NCBI GenBank assembly: GCA_030549495.1
Contig: JAUIRK010000940.1
Coordinates: 59,268 to 123,267 of the forward strand
Direction: 5' to 3'
DNA length: 64,000 bases
Origin: Nectonema munidae
Lineage: Eukaryota; Nematomorpha; Nectonematoida; Nectonematidae
This document shows positions 1 to 10,269 of this stretch, in pieces. The first letter of the stretch is position 1, and the number at the start of each line of letters is the position of its first letter. The translations under genes were made by a program, and so were the position numbers. The notes below the pieces were generated by a model. The model was not told the origin of the DNA and did no database searches. It saw only the letters and a list, made by a program, of their open reading frames with translations.

Positions 1-1975
1 GAAAAACTAAGGACACATAAGCATTGCCTACATTTATGCCAAGCTTGGGAGCTCACGCAAACCGGGCTGAAGCGTTCTTAGGGGTATATGCTAAAAAAAA
101 AAGGAGAAAACTAAAGAGAAAAGTTTTGCGTTATAGTTCTGTTTTTTTTCTGAGTTCTAGATCGGCCTACTTAAATTTAGGACTGGCACATGTTATAAGT
201 CCCAAAACTGATTAATGGTACGAATTAGGTTAGGCATAGTCGGTAAGCTGGCCTCTACATGAGTCGGCTTGTAGGACCGATTATATATTCCTATTGTAAA
301 ATATATATCCTAGAGATAACATATATACTCATATCTATGGAATGGAGTCAAATTCAATGGGTAGTTTGTTCCTAACCTAGCATGCTCTAAGTTGTCTATA
401 CCTTTCTTAACTTTTATAACATGTATTAAACATTATTTATTAATAACATATACGCTATTGTATACCTCCTAACTTTTATATTTTTTGTAGCATATTTATT
501 TATAATCATATTCTTTTATTTGGGGATAAGTTATATTCCGTGGTGCCTGTTTTTTATCCTGGGTTTCTTCCTATGAAGAATTTAACGTTTTTTACGGTTA
601 GGTTACTTGGTGACACGATTCTAACCTTGTTAGTAATCAAACTATCACTAGACTTTAAGATTGTTTCCCAAATTAGGAGCGTTCTCGTTAAAATTTTATC
701 GTTCACTCATCTGTATTTATATATTTGTAACATTCATTCTTGTAAAATTAAACAAGGTATATCTATGCAGTATCAAGGGCCGGTAGGCGTTTAGTAGGAT
801 GCAAGGTCCAGGTAGACCTAGACTCAGAATTCCGGGCGGGCCACGATATCCGAAAGAATGGGTGCGAACATGACAAACAATACTTAACTTAACTTACTTA
901 ACCCCCTCTCTTTGAGCTGGTCCTTTTTGCCTCATTCACAATTATGCGTGTGATACAAAAAAATTCTAACCCTCCACTATAAACACCACACACACACAAA
1001 TGGGACCAAATAAAGACGCGCAATAAACCCAGTTTTGTCCAAAAGTTTTACATGACTTTGGCAAAAATGATCGTTCCAAAACTTATTATTTTTTTGAAAG
1101 TATTCATGAAATCGTCTTGTTTTAACTTACTTTTATAACATGTTCTGCAAATCTGTATACTCTCATACCCATTAAGTATTAATATAAAACCATTATCAAC
1201 ATATTCATACTTATGTGTATTGTGAGTGAAGTTCTACTCTTACATATTTTATTACCCTATTCATTTAAACTTTTTCTTTTTTATAAATTTTTAAATTTAA
1301 GTTATCAAAGCTCCAATCAGTGTCAGGGTATTTTGAATATTTTTCAATAAAAATCATTGGAAATTGACTTTATTGACCTAAATTTGAAAAATTGATTTTA
1401 TTTTTTTGTTTGATTCACACTTTATCAAGTTCTAAATCTTTGTTTGGACTTTTTCAAGGTTAGAGATTAATTTTATAGAAATTGACTTTATTGACTTTTT
1501 CGTGCTTTACCTATTACATTCACTGTCACAATACATACAATACATATATGTAGAAATTTCGTTGCTAGATATTTCATTTCTGTTGCTCAATAATAATTGA
1601 TTCCACAAACATGCGCTATATGAGATCATGTATTTTAGTTTGTGTAAATACATTTTCATCCGCATCATTTACTCTTTACGATTTATATCAATGCATTGAA
1701 TTGTGTGTGGGATTGATGATGAGGAAAATTTTATCATGAATCCTTGTTATCTATGTAATTTTCGGTTTACAAAAAATAAAATGTGCGTTTTTCCAAAAAT
1801 TTAGGTTCGGTTTTGATATTAGAGAGTATTCGGTTTGACAACGATATTATACCATGAATTGAAGGATAAAAAATCAGGACAGACTGTTATATTCAGTAGA
1901 TAGAAATTTAGATTTACAAAGAATTTGGTTTAAAAAGTTTTCACTATATATAAATATTGATATTTAATTTTATGG
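1..1975. other. AT-rich stretch, no gene recognised
   Basis: Reading both strands I see only short open frames with no recognisable motif. There is a CA-rich patch near 985-1,000 and runs of T and A. No repeat family found elsewhere in the window was spotted here. Confidence 0.5.
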
Positions 1976-2133
1976 AATGTAAGAAAATATTTTTATATAT
2001 GAAATTCTTTATGTGCCTCCTCATTCTTACATTAAATTGCTAAAAATATCTCATTTATTATATAATAAGAGGCTTCTTAACCTGAATGGGAGGCACATAT
2101 GGAATTTCATTTATAAAAATATTTTCTTACATT
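1976..2133. mobile_element. Palindromic MITE-like element, about 158 bp
   Basis: The left arm (about 1,976-2,023) begins ATGTAAGAAAATATTTTTAT and reaches a TGTGCCTCC core. The right arm (about 2,086-2,133) is its reverse complement with only a few mismatches. About 60 bp of AT-rich loop separates the arms. The size, the long terminal inverted repeats and the absence of coding capacity fit a non-autonomous DNA transposon. The superfamily is not determined, because I could not fix a target duplication in such AT-rich surroundings. Confidence 0.65.
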
Positions 2134-2289
2134 TTAAAAAGACATAAAAAATATCTTTTTTATTTTAAAAATAATTAAAATATTGCTAACTGCGCGTAAT
2201 ACTCATTTTATTTATAATTTAATTTTGAAAATATAAATGTTTAAAATTGGAAAGTAAAGTTTTAATATAAAAATAAAAAAATGTAAAGG

Positions 2290-3690
2290 TTAATTAATTA
2301 TATATACATATTCATTCCTGAACTTAACTTTTCCAGCTTTTTTGTTCGCAAACTTATCAATAACTTCGTCAAAAACCATCTTCTGTCAGCTCTCTTTGTA
2401 TAGATATGGCAAGATTTTTTAGCCTCAACGTACTCATAGAAGATCTTAATAAATTTTTAATAAGTTTTAGCTTCGAAAAACTTCCTTCACAAGTGGCAAC
2501 AAATAAAAATTCTGAAGTCTTTTTCTTTCAATAAAAAACTCTTTTTTATCAATGTCGTCATAATTTTCTTTCAATTGGAATTTATATTTAATATCAAGTA
2601 GGTTTGACGGAGTAAGAAAATCATATCTTTCAGCAATTTCATGAGTTTTTTTGAATCTTGAAGTTATTTCTTAAACTATTCTATCGAGAGATTCAAACAT
2701 TTCTCTTCTTAATTCAATATCGTAGGATAAATCATCATCATCAAATCTTTTAACGAGTATTTTCTTTCTTCTTTTAAGTCGACGACATTCCATGTTTATT
2801 CCTAAATCGTTGTAAATTTCTTTAGCAAAGTTAATTCCATTATTAACTACCGTCTCTTAATTCTCTAAAAGAAAAGTTTTTAGCGCTTTCATTTTTTGAT
2901 TACATTGCTGTATGTTTATTCCTTTTTTGCAGAAAAATTTAACAATATCAAGTAACCTTGAAATAATTTTTCTTCATTTTTTTACTTCACTTTCAATCAA
3001 CTTTTCTTCTCTTTTATTGATCATTTCTCCACATGATATTCTAATTTCTAACTCCTTCCATTTAGTAAAGTTCTCCACATGAAACGTGCTCATTTCATGA
3101 CAAGATATTTTAAAATTCAGTTTCCACCATGAATTAAATCCGTTTTCAGAATCAAACTTTGAATTACTTCTGTTTGAGTCTGAGAACAGCTTAGAGAAAA
3201 AACAATATATAGATTTCTTGTGAGGAGAGTAAACCATCCATATTATTAAAAATTTTTCACCATTTTGCAGCCTTCGAAAAAACCATTCGCATGTTAGACT
3301 TCTACAATGTCTCTTCAGTGAAAAACATTGGCGATATACTTTACTAAAATCTGAATCTAAATTTTGAATTACAGATGATCCTTGAGGTACAAGCAAAATT
3401 CGTGTATGTCAATCTTAACTGGCCACAGACATACATCTTTCATGTTTACTTCTGGTACTATACTTGTTTTTTCTAATCGCCTTTCAAAATTTGAAAGTGT
3501 TGAGTTTTCATTTGATGTTGAATCTTTTGAAAGTGAAAAACTAAGTTCGTGATCAACTTGAGGATTAAATGTTTTAGGACAAGAACTGATATATTTTAAT
3601 AGTGCTCCTTTATACTTTTTCAATGAAATATTCCTTTCTCTTCCTTTTCTCATGCAAGAAGCTCCACTTTCTTTAACTTCTTTCATCTTT
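2290..3690 (-). pseudogene. Internally deleted hAT transposase remnant (ZMYM1-like / DUF4371)
   Basis: Conceptual translation of the minus strand shows, in order, a basic N-terminus with KESGASCMRKGRE (about 3,650) and a TTF-type zinc-finger-like segment with the WPVKIDIHEF, NGEKFLIIWMVYS and GFNSWWKL signatures (about 3,080-3,420). The chain then jumps to the C-terminal part: ECRRLKRRKKILVKRFDDDD (about 2,790) and a hAT dimerisation stretch EGSFSKLKLIKNLLRSSM (about 2,440-2,500). The DDE core expected between these is largely absent, so this is a deletion derivative. Stops and frame changes break what is left. It resembles the ZMYM1-like hAT proteins common in invertebrates. A G-rich hAT-type terminus lies just upstream at 3,846-3,935. 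Confidence 0.8.
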
Positions 3691-3845
3691 AAAATTTATT
3701 TTCGTTAAAAACTTATTTGTACATGTATTTTAATCTTATAATTAATATGCAGGTAATGTTTTGTTTCATTTTTACAGTTCTACATATATTTTATATAAAT
3801 AATTTTTGTAACATGTTTGTTTTTTTTTTTGTATATTTTTGTCAT

Positions 3846-3935
3846 GTAGGGGCACACATCCGGGGGGTGAGGGGGGGGGGGGGGCGACCGCCCCCAATAT
3901 GTTTTCAGGCCCCTCAATAATTTTCTATAAGTAAG
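3846..3935. mobile_element. G-rich hAT-type terminus
   Basis: The sequence AGGGGCACACATCCGGGG is followed by a long G run and a C run. It resembles the CAGGGGCGCACATCC ends seen at 12,136-12,150, 38,422 and 46,047. It lies on the 5' side of the minus-strand ZMYM1-like hAT remnant and is probably that element's end. No partner end was found. Confidence 0.45.
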
Positions 3936-3942
3936 AGGATGT

Positions 3943-4180
3943 CTGGACAAAACGGCCGAAAACCAAAACGGCCGAAACCAAACGGCCAAAACCAAAACGG
4001 CCAAAACCCAAACGGCCGAAACCAAAACGGCCGAAACCCAAACAGCCAAAAACCAAAACAGCCGATACTAAAACAGCTGAAAACCAAAACTTCCGAAACC
4101 AAAACGGCTAAAAACCAAAACGACCCAAAACGGAAACGGCTAAAAACCAAAACGACCTAAAACCAGAAGGCGCAAAAACC
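3943..4180. repeat. Minisatellite of CCAAAACGGCCGAAA-type units
   Basis: An array of about 12-15 bp units (AAAACGGCCGAAACC with variants such as AAAACAGCTGAAAACC) decays towards its right end. It keeps frames open on both strands, giving QNGRNQNGRN-like and FRPFWFRPF-like low-complexity translations that are not genes. Related arrays lie at 6,120-6,395 (opposite orientation) and 7,230-7,430. Confidence 0.85.
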
Positions 4181-4199
4181 TAAAAAGTGTTTAACTAAA

Positions 4200-6110
4200 A
4201 AGTTGGATAATTTTATGGAATTGAAAAGTGATATATATTATTTTGTTACCAGAAATGGAATAACTCACTACTTTTTTCAAAACATGCCTGTTTCAATTTT
4301 GCCTCTTTTTTACGTTACTAAAATTCTTTTTGTTTTCATTTTTCTGTTGAGCAAAAAAATCTACTGGGTATAATTTATTGACTAAATTTTTATCTTTATG
4401 CTTATGGAATTTATAATGAAATAAGTTTTTAAAAAAAATATAAATCATTCACTTTCTTAAATGAGTAAAAACCGTTCTTAGTAAGAAACAACTTAAAATG
4501 TGTATAAATCTGGCTGACTTAATGAATACGAAAAGTCTTAAAACAAATGAAAAACCTCATGGTTACAAAACGTCCAAAACCCATTGAATATGTTTATGGC
4601 AAACTAAACTTCTACACCGTCAGTTTTTTATTTGGCAAGTTATTGCCTTTATAATGCTTGTTTTTATTGAAATACAAAATACGAACGATGGCATAAGCAG
4701 TTATTTTTGAGACAAAACATATGTGGTCTATCAATGACAAATGAAAGAAAAAACAAGTCATTTAATCAAACAATCAGACAAAAGAAAATTTTGCTTCATT
4801 ATTTTCCTTCCTACAAAACGATTCTATAGCTTCTAGCTTCTTATTATCTCTATCTTTCACTTCACACAAGATAAGTAGACGTATCATAAATTTTCATTCG
4901 CAGTTTTTTGTTTGTGAAGCATTAAGCTTCTTTGCAATTTTCAACATAGAATGTCCCGAATACAAATCAAAAAGCGCACGTTGTGCAATCAGCACTTCAC
5001 GTCAAATCATCTCTGTCAAAGTAGGATTTAACTTCATATTGAATAGATGTATGTGAATAGAAGAAACTTTGTAATCCTCTCTCTCAAAACATGTATCAAT
5101 CTGGTTGGTCAAAGATTCACTTCACGAGGGCTTAACTGTATATTTTGTTTCATTTTTTAACAAATTCAAAAACATCAGAAAATTTTACTTTTCAAGCAAT
5201 ATATAATGATGCATAATTGGCCGAAATGGCACTTTGTTGGCTGTTTACTGGATCAGGTAAAGTATAAAGTATAATTGGTTTTACATTACACAATTGCAGT
5301 ATTACTAAACCATATTTCAATAAAATAACAATACTTTGCTAATGCATTTCACCTTTTTTAGTTTATAGTTCTCATTTTTTTAGATTGTAAAATTATGCTT
5401 TATAAAATTTAGATTTAACATAATCTTATGCAATACTTTTATTGTTTTTTGCTACATTAATTGTCAAAATTATGATGCTGTAGTATGTTTTTCTCATTGT
5501 TAAGTTCTACAATATTTGAAGCAATTATTGATGTTACCTAAACATATATTTTTCAAAGTTAAACGTTTTTTATACTAAAATTTGCTATTTTGTTAATAGG
5601 GTTATTAGTTTCACCTCTACATCTTATTTTTAATTACTCTCTGACTATTTTATATAAAGCAAAGCAAAATTACAGGATCCTAAAACAGTAAGAACAAAAT
5701 GAGACGATGATGATAAATTAACTATCTGGAAATAACATGATGTTTAAAATTTCAAATGCAAAAGTAAAGTGGTTATCCCAAATAAAAATGAACAAATACA
5801 AATAAAAAATTAGTGATGGGGCAATGCGTTTTTTATTAGAGTTAAGAAGTAAATGAAAATCATAAAATGGAACAATATACATAACACACCAAAAATACCT
5901 ATGGCATAGTTCTTTTTAAATGTATATTTCAGAAAAGCGAGAATTTTCAAAAGAAAAATATGGTATTTACATTCAGAACTAACGGTTTCCTAAAAAAGAT
6001 TGAATTTTTGTCACAGTTTTTTCAATAGGATTAGTTGATTTATTTGCTAAATTTGTATTAACGTCTCAGTTACAACTTATTTCGTTTTTATCTATTTTAT
6101 AGCGGTTTAG
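4200..6110. other. AT-rich stretch between two minisatellites, no gene recognised
   Basis: I see no conserved protein motif on either strand. The stretch is bounded by two inverted arrays of the AAAACGGCCGAAA minisatellite, so it may be the inside of a non-autonomous element. No terminal repeats or target duplication could be fixed. Confidence 0.4.
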
Positions 6111-6119
6111 AATTGGGGC

Positions 6120-6395
6120 GTTTTTTTAGTACTTGGCAATACTTGTTCCTACCGTTTTGATTTTAAGCTTTTTTTTGTTCAAACGTTTTTGATTTTTCAC
6201 TGTTTCAGTTTGGGCCTTTTTAGTTTTTCGTGATTTCATTTTTTGTTGCTTTGCTTTTGGCCGTTTTGACCGGTGCCAGGTCAAAACGCCCCAAAATATT
6301 TGTAGCGGTCGTTTTGATATCGAGCTTTTTGGTATCGGGCATTTTGGTTTTCGGGCGTTTTGACCCGAATTCGTTTTGACTTTTTTAAACTGTTT
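6120..6395. repeat. Degenerate minisatellite, opposite orientation to 3,943-4,180
   Basis: Units such as GGCCGTTTTGACC, GGGCGTTTTGACCCG and GGCATTTTGG are reverse complements of the AAAACGGCC units to the left, and more diverged. The minus-strand open frame here is repeat-driven. Confidence 0.7.
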
Positions 6396-6499
6396 TAAAC
6401 TTTTTTCCAATTAGCTCAAGAACTCATTGATGCAAACAATACACGTTCAACATCAGTTGAATTGGAAAATCCTGTACAAAGATTTTTCCCTGAAGAAGG

Positions 6500-6625
6500 T
6501 ATCCGGTAATTTTCATCGTGGAAATTTCATCGTATAGTAAATTCATCGTGATGCAATACATCGTTGGTATTTTCATCGTTAAGTATTTTCATCATATAGT
6601 GATTACATCGTGAGATTTATGGATT
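6500..6625. repeat. Short imperfect repeats with a TTTCATCGT core
   Basis: About seven copies of TTCATCGT/TACATCGT occur at irregular spacings of about 13-20 bp. They are too irregular for a simple satellite, and I cannot assign a function. Confidence 0.5.
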
Positions 6626-6883
6626 GTCAATGATTTTGAAAATCGTGACCTAAATGATTACCTTAGAGGTATTTCTCATAACTTTTTTTTTTTAATTGTT
6701 TCTATTTTTCCAATTTGTAATAAATTTGTTATCTCAATAATCTTTTTAAAATAAGGAATAATTTATTACATATATAAATTGGTATTTTTTTCTTAAAAAT
6801 AAAGTTTTTTATTTAAAAAACGAATGATTATTTTTAGATATAATATACCAAATAATGACTGAAAAGTTGAAGGTTAAAATAGG

Positions 6884-6995
6884 TTAACCCGTTAACGACC
6901 AAAATAATCAGACGATATCTCATGTAAAGCCAAAGATTTGTATTGATAAACGCAGATGATTTTATTTTTGTAAAGTCGACTATATAGTTAAAATT
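6884..6995. mobile_element. Half of a piggyBac-type MITE (TTAA-CCCGTTAACGACC end)
   Basis: It starts TTAACCCGTTAACGACC and continues with ATAATCAGACGATATCT, GATAAACGCAGA and TTTTTGTAAAGTCGAC, matching the complete element at 36,403-36,537. The right terminal repeat is not visible here. Confidence 0.6.
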
Positions 6996-7229
6996 TAAAT
7001 AGTACTTTCTCAAAGACCATAACATTATGAATATGAAAATTGAAAATCTGAAATCCTCACACAATAAAGTCTCTTAGGTTTGGATTTCTTACAAATTGCA
7101 ACTTTCAAGCATTTCAAAACTTTTCTTTAAAAATTATTTCTCAAAGTTTGAATGCCTAATTTGTCATTGGTAGCAAAAAATCTGCATATTATTAATCAAA
7201 GTTTCGTAAACATATGGTTATTACGGTTC

Positions 7230-7430
7230 CTAGTCAAAACGGTCGAAAATCAAAACGGCCGAAACTAAAACGGCAGAAAACCAAAACGGCCGAAACCAAA
7301 ACGGCTGAAAACCAAAACGGCCGAAACCAAAACGCCTAAAAACCAAAACGGCCGAAACCAAAACGGCCGAAACCAAAACGGCCGAAACCAAAACGGCCGA
7401 AATCCAAAATGGCCAATAACAAAATCTCAA
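7230..7430. repeat. Minisatellite of CCAAAACGGCCGAAA units
   Basis: About 14 tandem units of 11-15 bp, better conserved in the middle (CCAAAACGGCCGAAA repeated). The long minus-strand frame (alternating SAVLV and FRPFWF) is a product of the repeat. Confidence 0.85.
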
Positions 7431-7439
7431 ATATTTTAA

Positions 7440-8170
7440 CTCAAAATCAGTTTTGACTTATTTTTTAACAAATAAGTTTGCAAGTATTTTAATCCCTTTA
7501 ATTTAAGACCTTTCAATTTTCCTTCATTTTCCTCTTTACAATATATATAACATGTTCATGTTAATCTGAATATAGCGCCACCTCCTGTGTATAAAAGAAA
7601 TACAAAAGATTTTAAGTTTTTTCGTTTATTTCTTACAAGAATATGAAAAGGAATGTTTTAGTACATAACAAATTGGTCATTTTTTATCTTTCCATTGATG
7701 TACTATGTTTACTTTTGAAGGTCTTGAAATACGTAACAAAAGAAAAATGCCAAAAATATTTTACTTTGTCACACTGAAGAAGGTAACTTAAACTAAAAAC
7801 TTCTAAAAATTTCTCTTGTACCAAATTGGCTACATCTTTTGCTACCATACTTCGTGACATTTCCTAAAATTGATAGCTGCACCTTTTGATACCATTTTCA
7901 TGGCAGTTGAATGACCTTTTCACGTCGAAATCTGTCAATCAAAATCAAAAGTTAAACTTTTTCAGCAAAATTCTGACAGTATCTCTAGTTAAGCTTATAA
8001 CTTTGGTTCTATATTATATACTCGTTTGAAAATTTATAAATATATACAGTATTAAAGACATAACACTTTATAGTTAAAAAATTTTTAAAATCATGGTTAC
8101 TTTTTGTGCAATGTCAATCAAAATTTTGATTGATGAGAAATATATCTAATAAAATATATCTTCAAATTTT
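7440..8170. other. AT-rich stretch, no gene recognised
   Basis: No coding motif seen on either strand. A short GTCAATCAAAAT-type sequence recurs, as it does in several repeats of this window. Confidence 0.4.
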
Positions 8171-8174
8171 ACTT

Positions 8175-8890
8175 TGCTGATTTCATTTTTGGACTTATTT
8201 TTGGAATTTGGAAATTGATAGTACCTATAAGTGTGTAAGAAACTTGCGGTTTACTTCTAAAATCTGTCTGAAAACATTCATTCAAATTTTACATGGAATA
8301 TACACATTATTATAACAAATCAACAATGCCAATTTCATTTATGGATTATTTATGCATTTAGAATATAAAAATACTTATAATTGTGAAACAAAGTTGCGGT
8401 TTATTTCTAAAATGTATCTTCGAGAACACTCATTCAAATTTTACATGAAATATACACATTTTCATATCAAATCAACAATGCCAATTTCATTAATAGATTA
8501 TTTTTGCATTTAGAATTTAAAAATACTTATAATTGTGAAACAAAGTTGCGGTTTATTTCTAAAATGTCTTCGAGAACATTCATTCAAATTTTACATGAAA
8601 TATACACATTTTCATATCAAATCAACACAGTCAATTTCATCTATAGATTGTTTTTGCATTTGGATTCAAAATTACCTATAAGTGTAAAATAAATATGTGG
8701 TTCACTTCTAAAAAATTTTCCCAAAAACAAAATATACGGTTTACTTCTAAAATCTGACTACGAAAACATTCATTCAAATTTTACATGAAATACACACATT
8801 TTTGTAACAAATCAACAATGCCAATTAAAATTTTAGTTTGTTTTTGTATTTAGAATTTGAAAATACTTGTAAGCGTGAATCAAATGTGCA
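8175..8890. repeat. Tandem repeat, about 150-bp unit, 4-5 copies
   Basis: The block ACATTCATTCAAATTTTACA starts at 8,274, 8,426, 8,576 and 8,766. That gives periods of 152, 150 and 190 bp, the last enlarged by about 40 bp. Each unit also carries AACAATGCCAATTTCAT, a TTTTTGCATTTAGAAT block and a TTGCGGTTTATTTCTAAAAT block. The AT-rich sequence to its left and the dispersed repeat at 8,900-9,015 follow a similar style. Confidence 0.85.
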
Positions 8891-8899
8891 AATCAGGTG

Positions 8900-9015
8900 T
8901 TTTACACATATGTACCCATTTTCAAGTAGGCTAAATCTAACAGTGATGTTTATTTTTTATAAAAATTAACCATACCTGTCAAAAAATTTTTGACATATGA
9001 CACTTCAACTAGAAT
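8900..9015. repeat. Dispersed repeat shared with 39,990-40,285
   Basis: TTTACACATATGTACCCATTTTCAAGT followed by GTGATGTTTATTTTTTA, CCTGTCAAAAA and GACATATGACA matches the tandem pair near 40.0-40.3 kb, with about 15-20% differences by eye. Confidence 0.6.
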
Positions 9016-9194
9016 CAAATAGTAAATACCAAGCCTTCCTGAGCCTATTCGGGAGTGAATTTTTAGGTCAGGTCGGTTAGATACTGTCCCCGTGGGGAAC
9101 GGGGCGGGTCGGGGAACAATTTTTTCAATGATCAAATATAAAAGTATTTCATGAAACAAAAAGATGAAATAAACTCTTCTATTTAAGCTAATTT

Positions 9195-9831
9195 TTAAAT
9201 GATTTATCATTTTGCCCAACAAAAATTAACTCTTCAACTTTTTCTGGATTCAAGCTGCTTCGTTTACTGTTTACAATATTTGAACCGGAACTGAACAATC
9301 TTTCTGATTGGTAGTTTCTTGGCGGCATGTTTAAATACTTTCTCGCTAATAAGCTTAGATGAGGCATTTTCCTTTTCTGGAAAAGTTTTGGCATGGCAGG
9401 TTGGTTGAGATGATGGACTCAGCACGGAAGCTTCTAGGTTCGGTTCTTCATCGATACCAATTTGTTCATAGTTTGACATAAGCGGTACATCAGTGCCTTG
9501 TCAATGAAAACACACACACGGTACCTTTACCTTTTCCCTCCTTTTGTACGCTTTTAGTTCTAGAAAAAACACCAAAGTGTTTCAAGTGGAAGTTAAACCG
9601 TGGATCCATGTAATTAGAAATCGTATTTTCATATATGTTACACCCATATTCAGGAAAACGCTTAATTAATCCTTCTCTGATCAACTTTGCAAATTTGATT
9701 TTGATTTTGACTTTTTCATTGATATACTTCAATAAGTGCTCATCAAGATAAAATAATCTTTCTATAACTAAGTTATTTACTTCAGCTTCCCAAAACTTTA
9801 TTGTTATTAGGAAGGGCTCAAGTGAAGACAT
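9195..9831 (-). pseudogene. hAT transposase C-terminal remnant (ZBED-like), split by a SINE
   Basis: The upstream part (about 9,540-9,831) reads like the region before the hAT dimerisation domain, including YENTISNYMDPRFNFHLKHF. The downstream part (9,195-9,392) is the dimerisation domain, with PHLSLLARKYLNMPPRNYQS then ERLFSSGSNIVNSKRSSLNP and a typical EELIFVGQN ending. About 150 bp of SINE sequence (9,390-9,537) separates the two. The catalytic portion is not present upstream. GC-rich sequence at 9,078-9,118 may belong to the element's 3' end. Confidence 0.8.
9390..9537 (+). mobile_element. tRNA-derived SINE, copy 1
   Basis: It shares a continuous block of about 145 bp with 39,198-39,345. 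The 5' part reads GGTTGGTTGAGATGATGGAC (A-box-like). About 30 bp later comes AGGTTCGGTTCTTCATC; the second copy has GATTCGATTCCTC, a good RNA polymerase III B box. The tail has AAGCGGTACATCAGTGCCTT and GTCAATGAAAA. Two copies with different flanks and a tRNA-like head indicate a SINE rather than a tRNA gene. This copy interrupts a hAT remnant. Confidence 0.7.
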
Positions 9832-9839
9832 ACACTCTC

Positions 9840-10265
9840 ATAATTTTATTCACTATAATCAATTATATATTTCTTCCATCTACCTAGAATTTTTTTGTGT
9901 GTTCAATTTGATACTTTTTTAAGCTAAAATTTTCTCCTTGTATGAATTAACAAAGGGGAGACAACTGTGTAAGATCATTGTGATTTTAAATATTTATTCA
10001 ATTACACATTGTTTCAGTATAGCTAGATTTCGCGTTTATTTAATTTGATGTTAGCTAGATGTCCGATTTGATATAATAAAAATAGGTAGACAACGGGGTG
10101 AAGGTCTGGCTGTCAATTTAATTTGATAATTTTTTAATTGCACCGTATTTGAATAGAAACAATAAAATAGGAAGACAACTCAATAAAAATCCTTATTTTT
10201 GAAAATGGGAAGCAATTTTTAACGAACTCTATGTTATATAGTGATACTATAATTATAAGTAAAAA
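9840..10265. other. No gene recognised
   Basis: AT-rich sequence with recurring AGGTAGACAAC / GGGGAGACAAC / GGAAGACAAC phrases, perhaps a weak tandem arrangement. No motif was identified. Confidence 0.35.
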
Positions 10266-10269
10266 TAAT

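Noticed and set aside
3717-4160. Overlapping open frames on both strands rich in N, Q, G or F, W, R
   Set aside because: They are translations of the AAAACGGCCGAAA minisatellite, which has no stops in several frames. The same holds for 6,126-6,410 and 7,230-7,430.
9390-9537. A tRNA gene with A and B boxes
   Set aside because: The same block occurs at 39,198 with a non-tRNA tail, and no full cloverleaf is apparent, so a SINE is the better reading.
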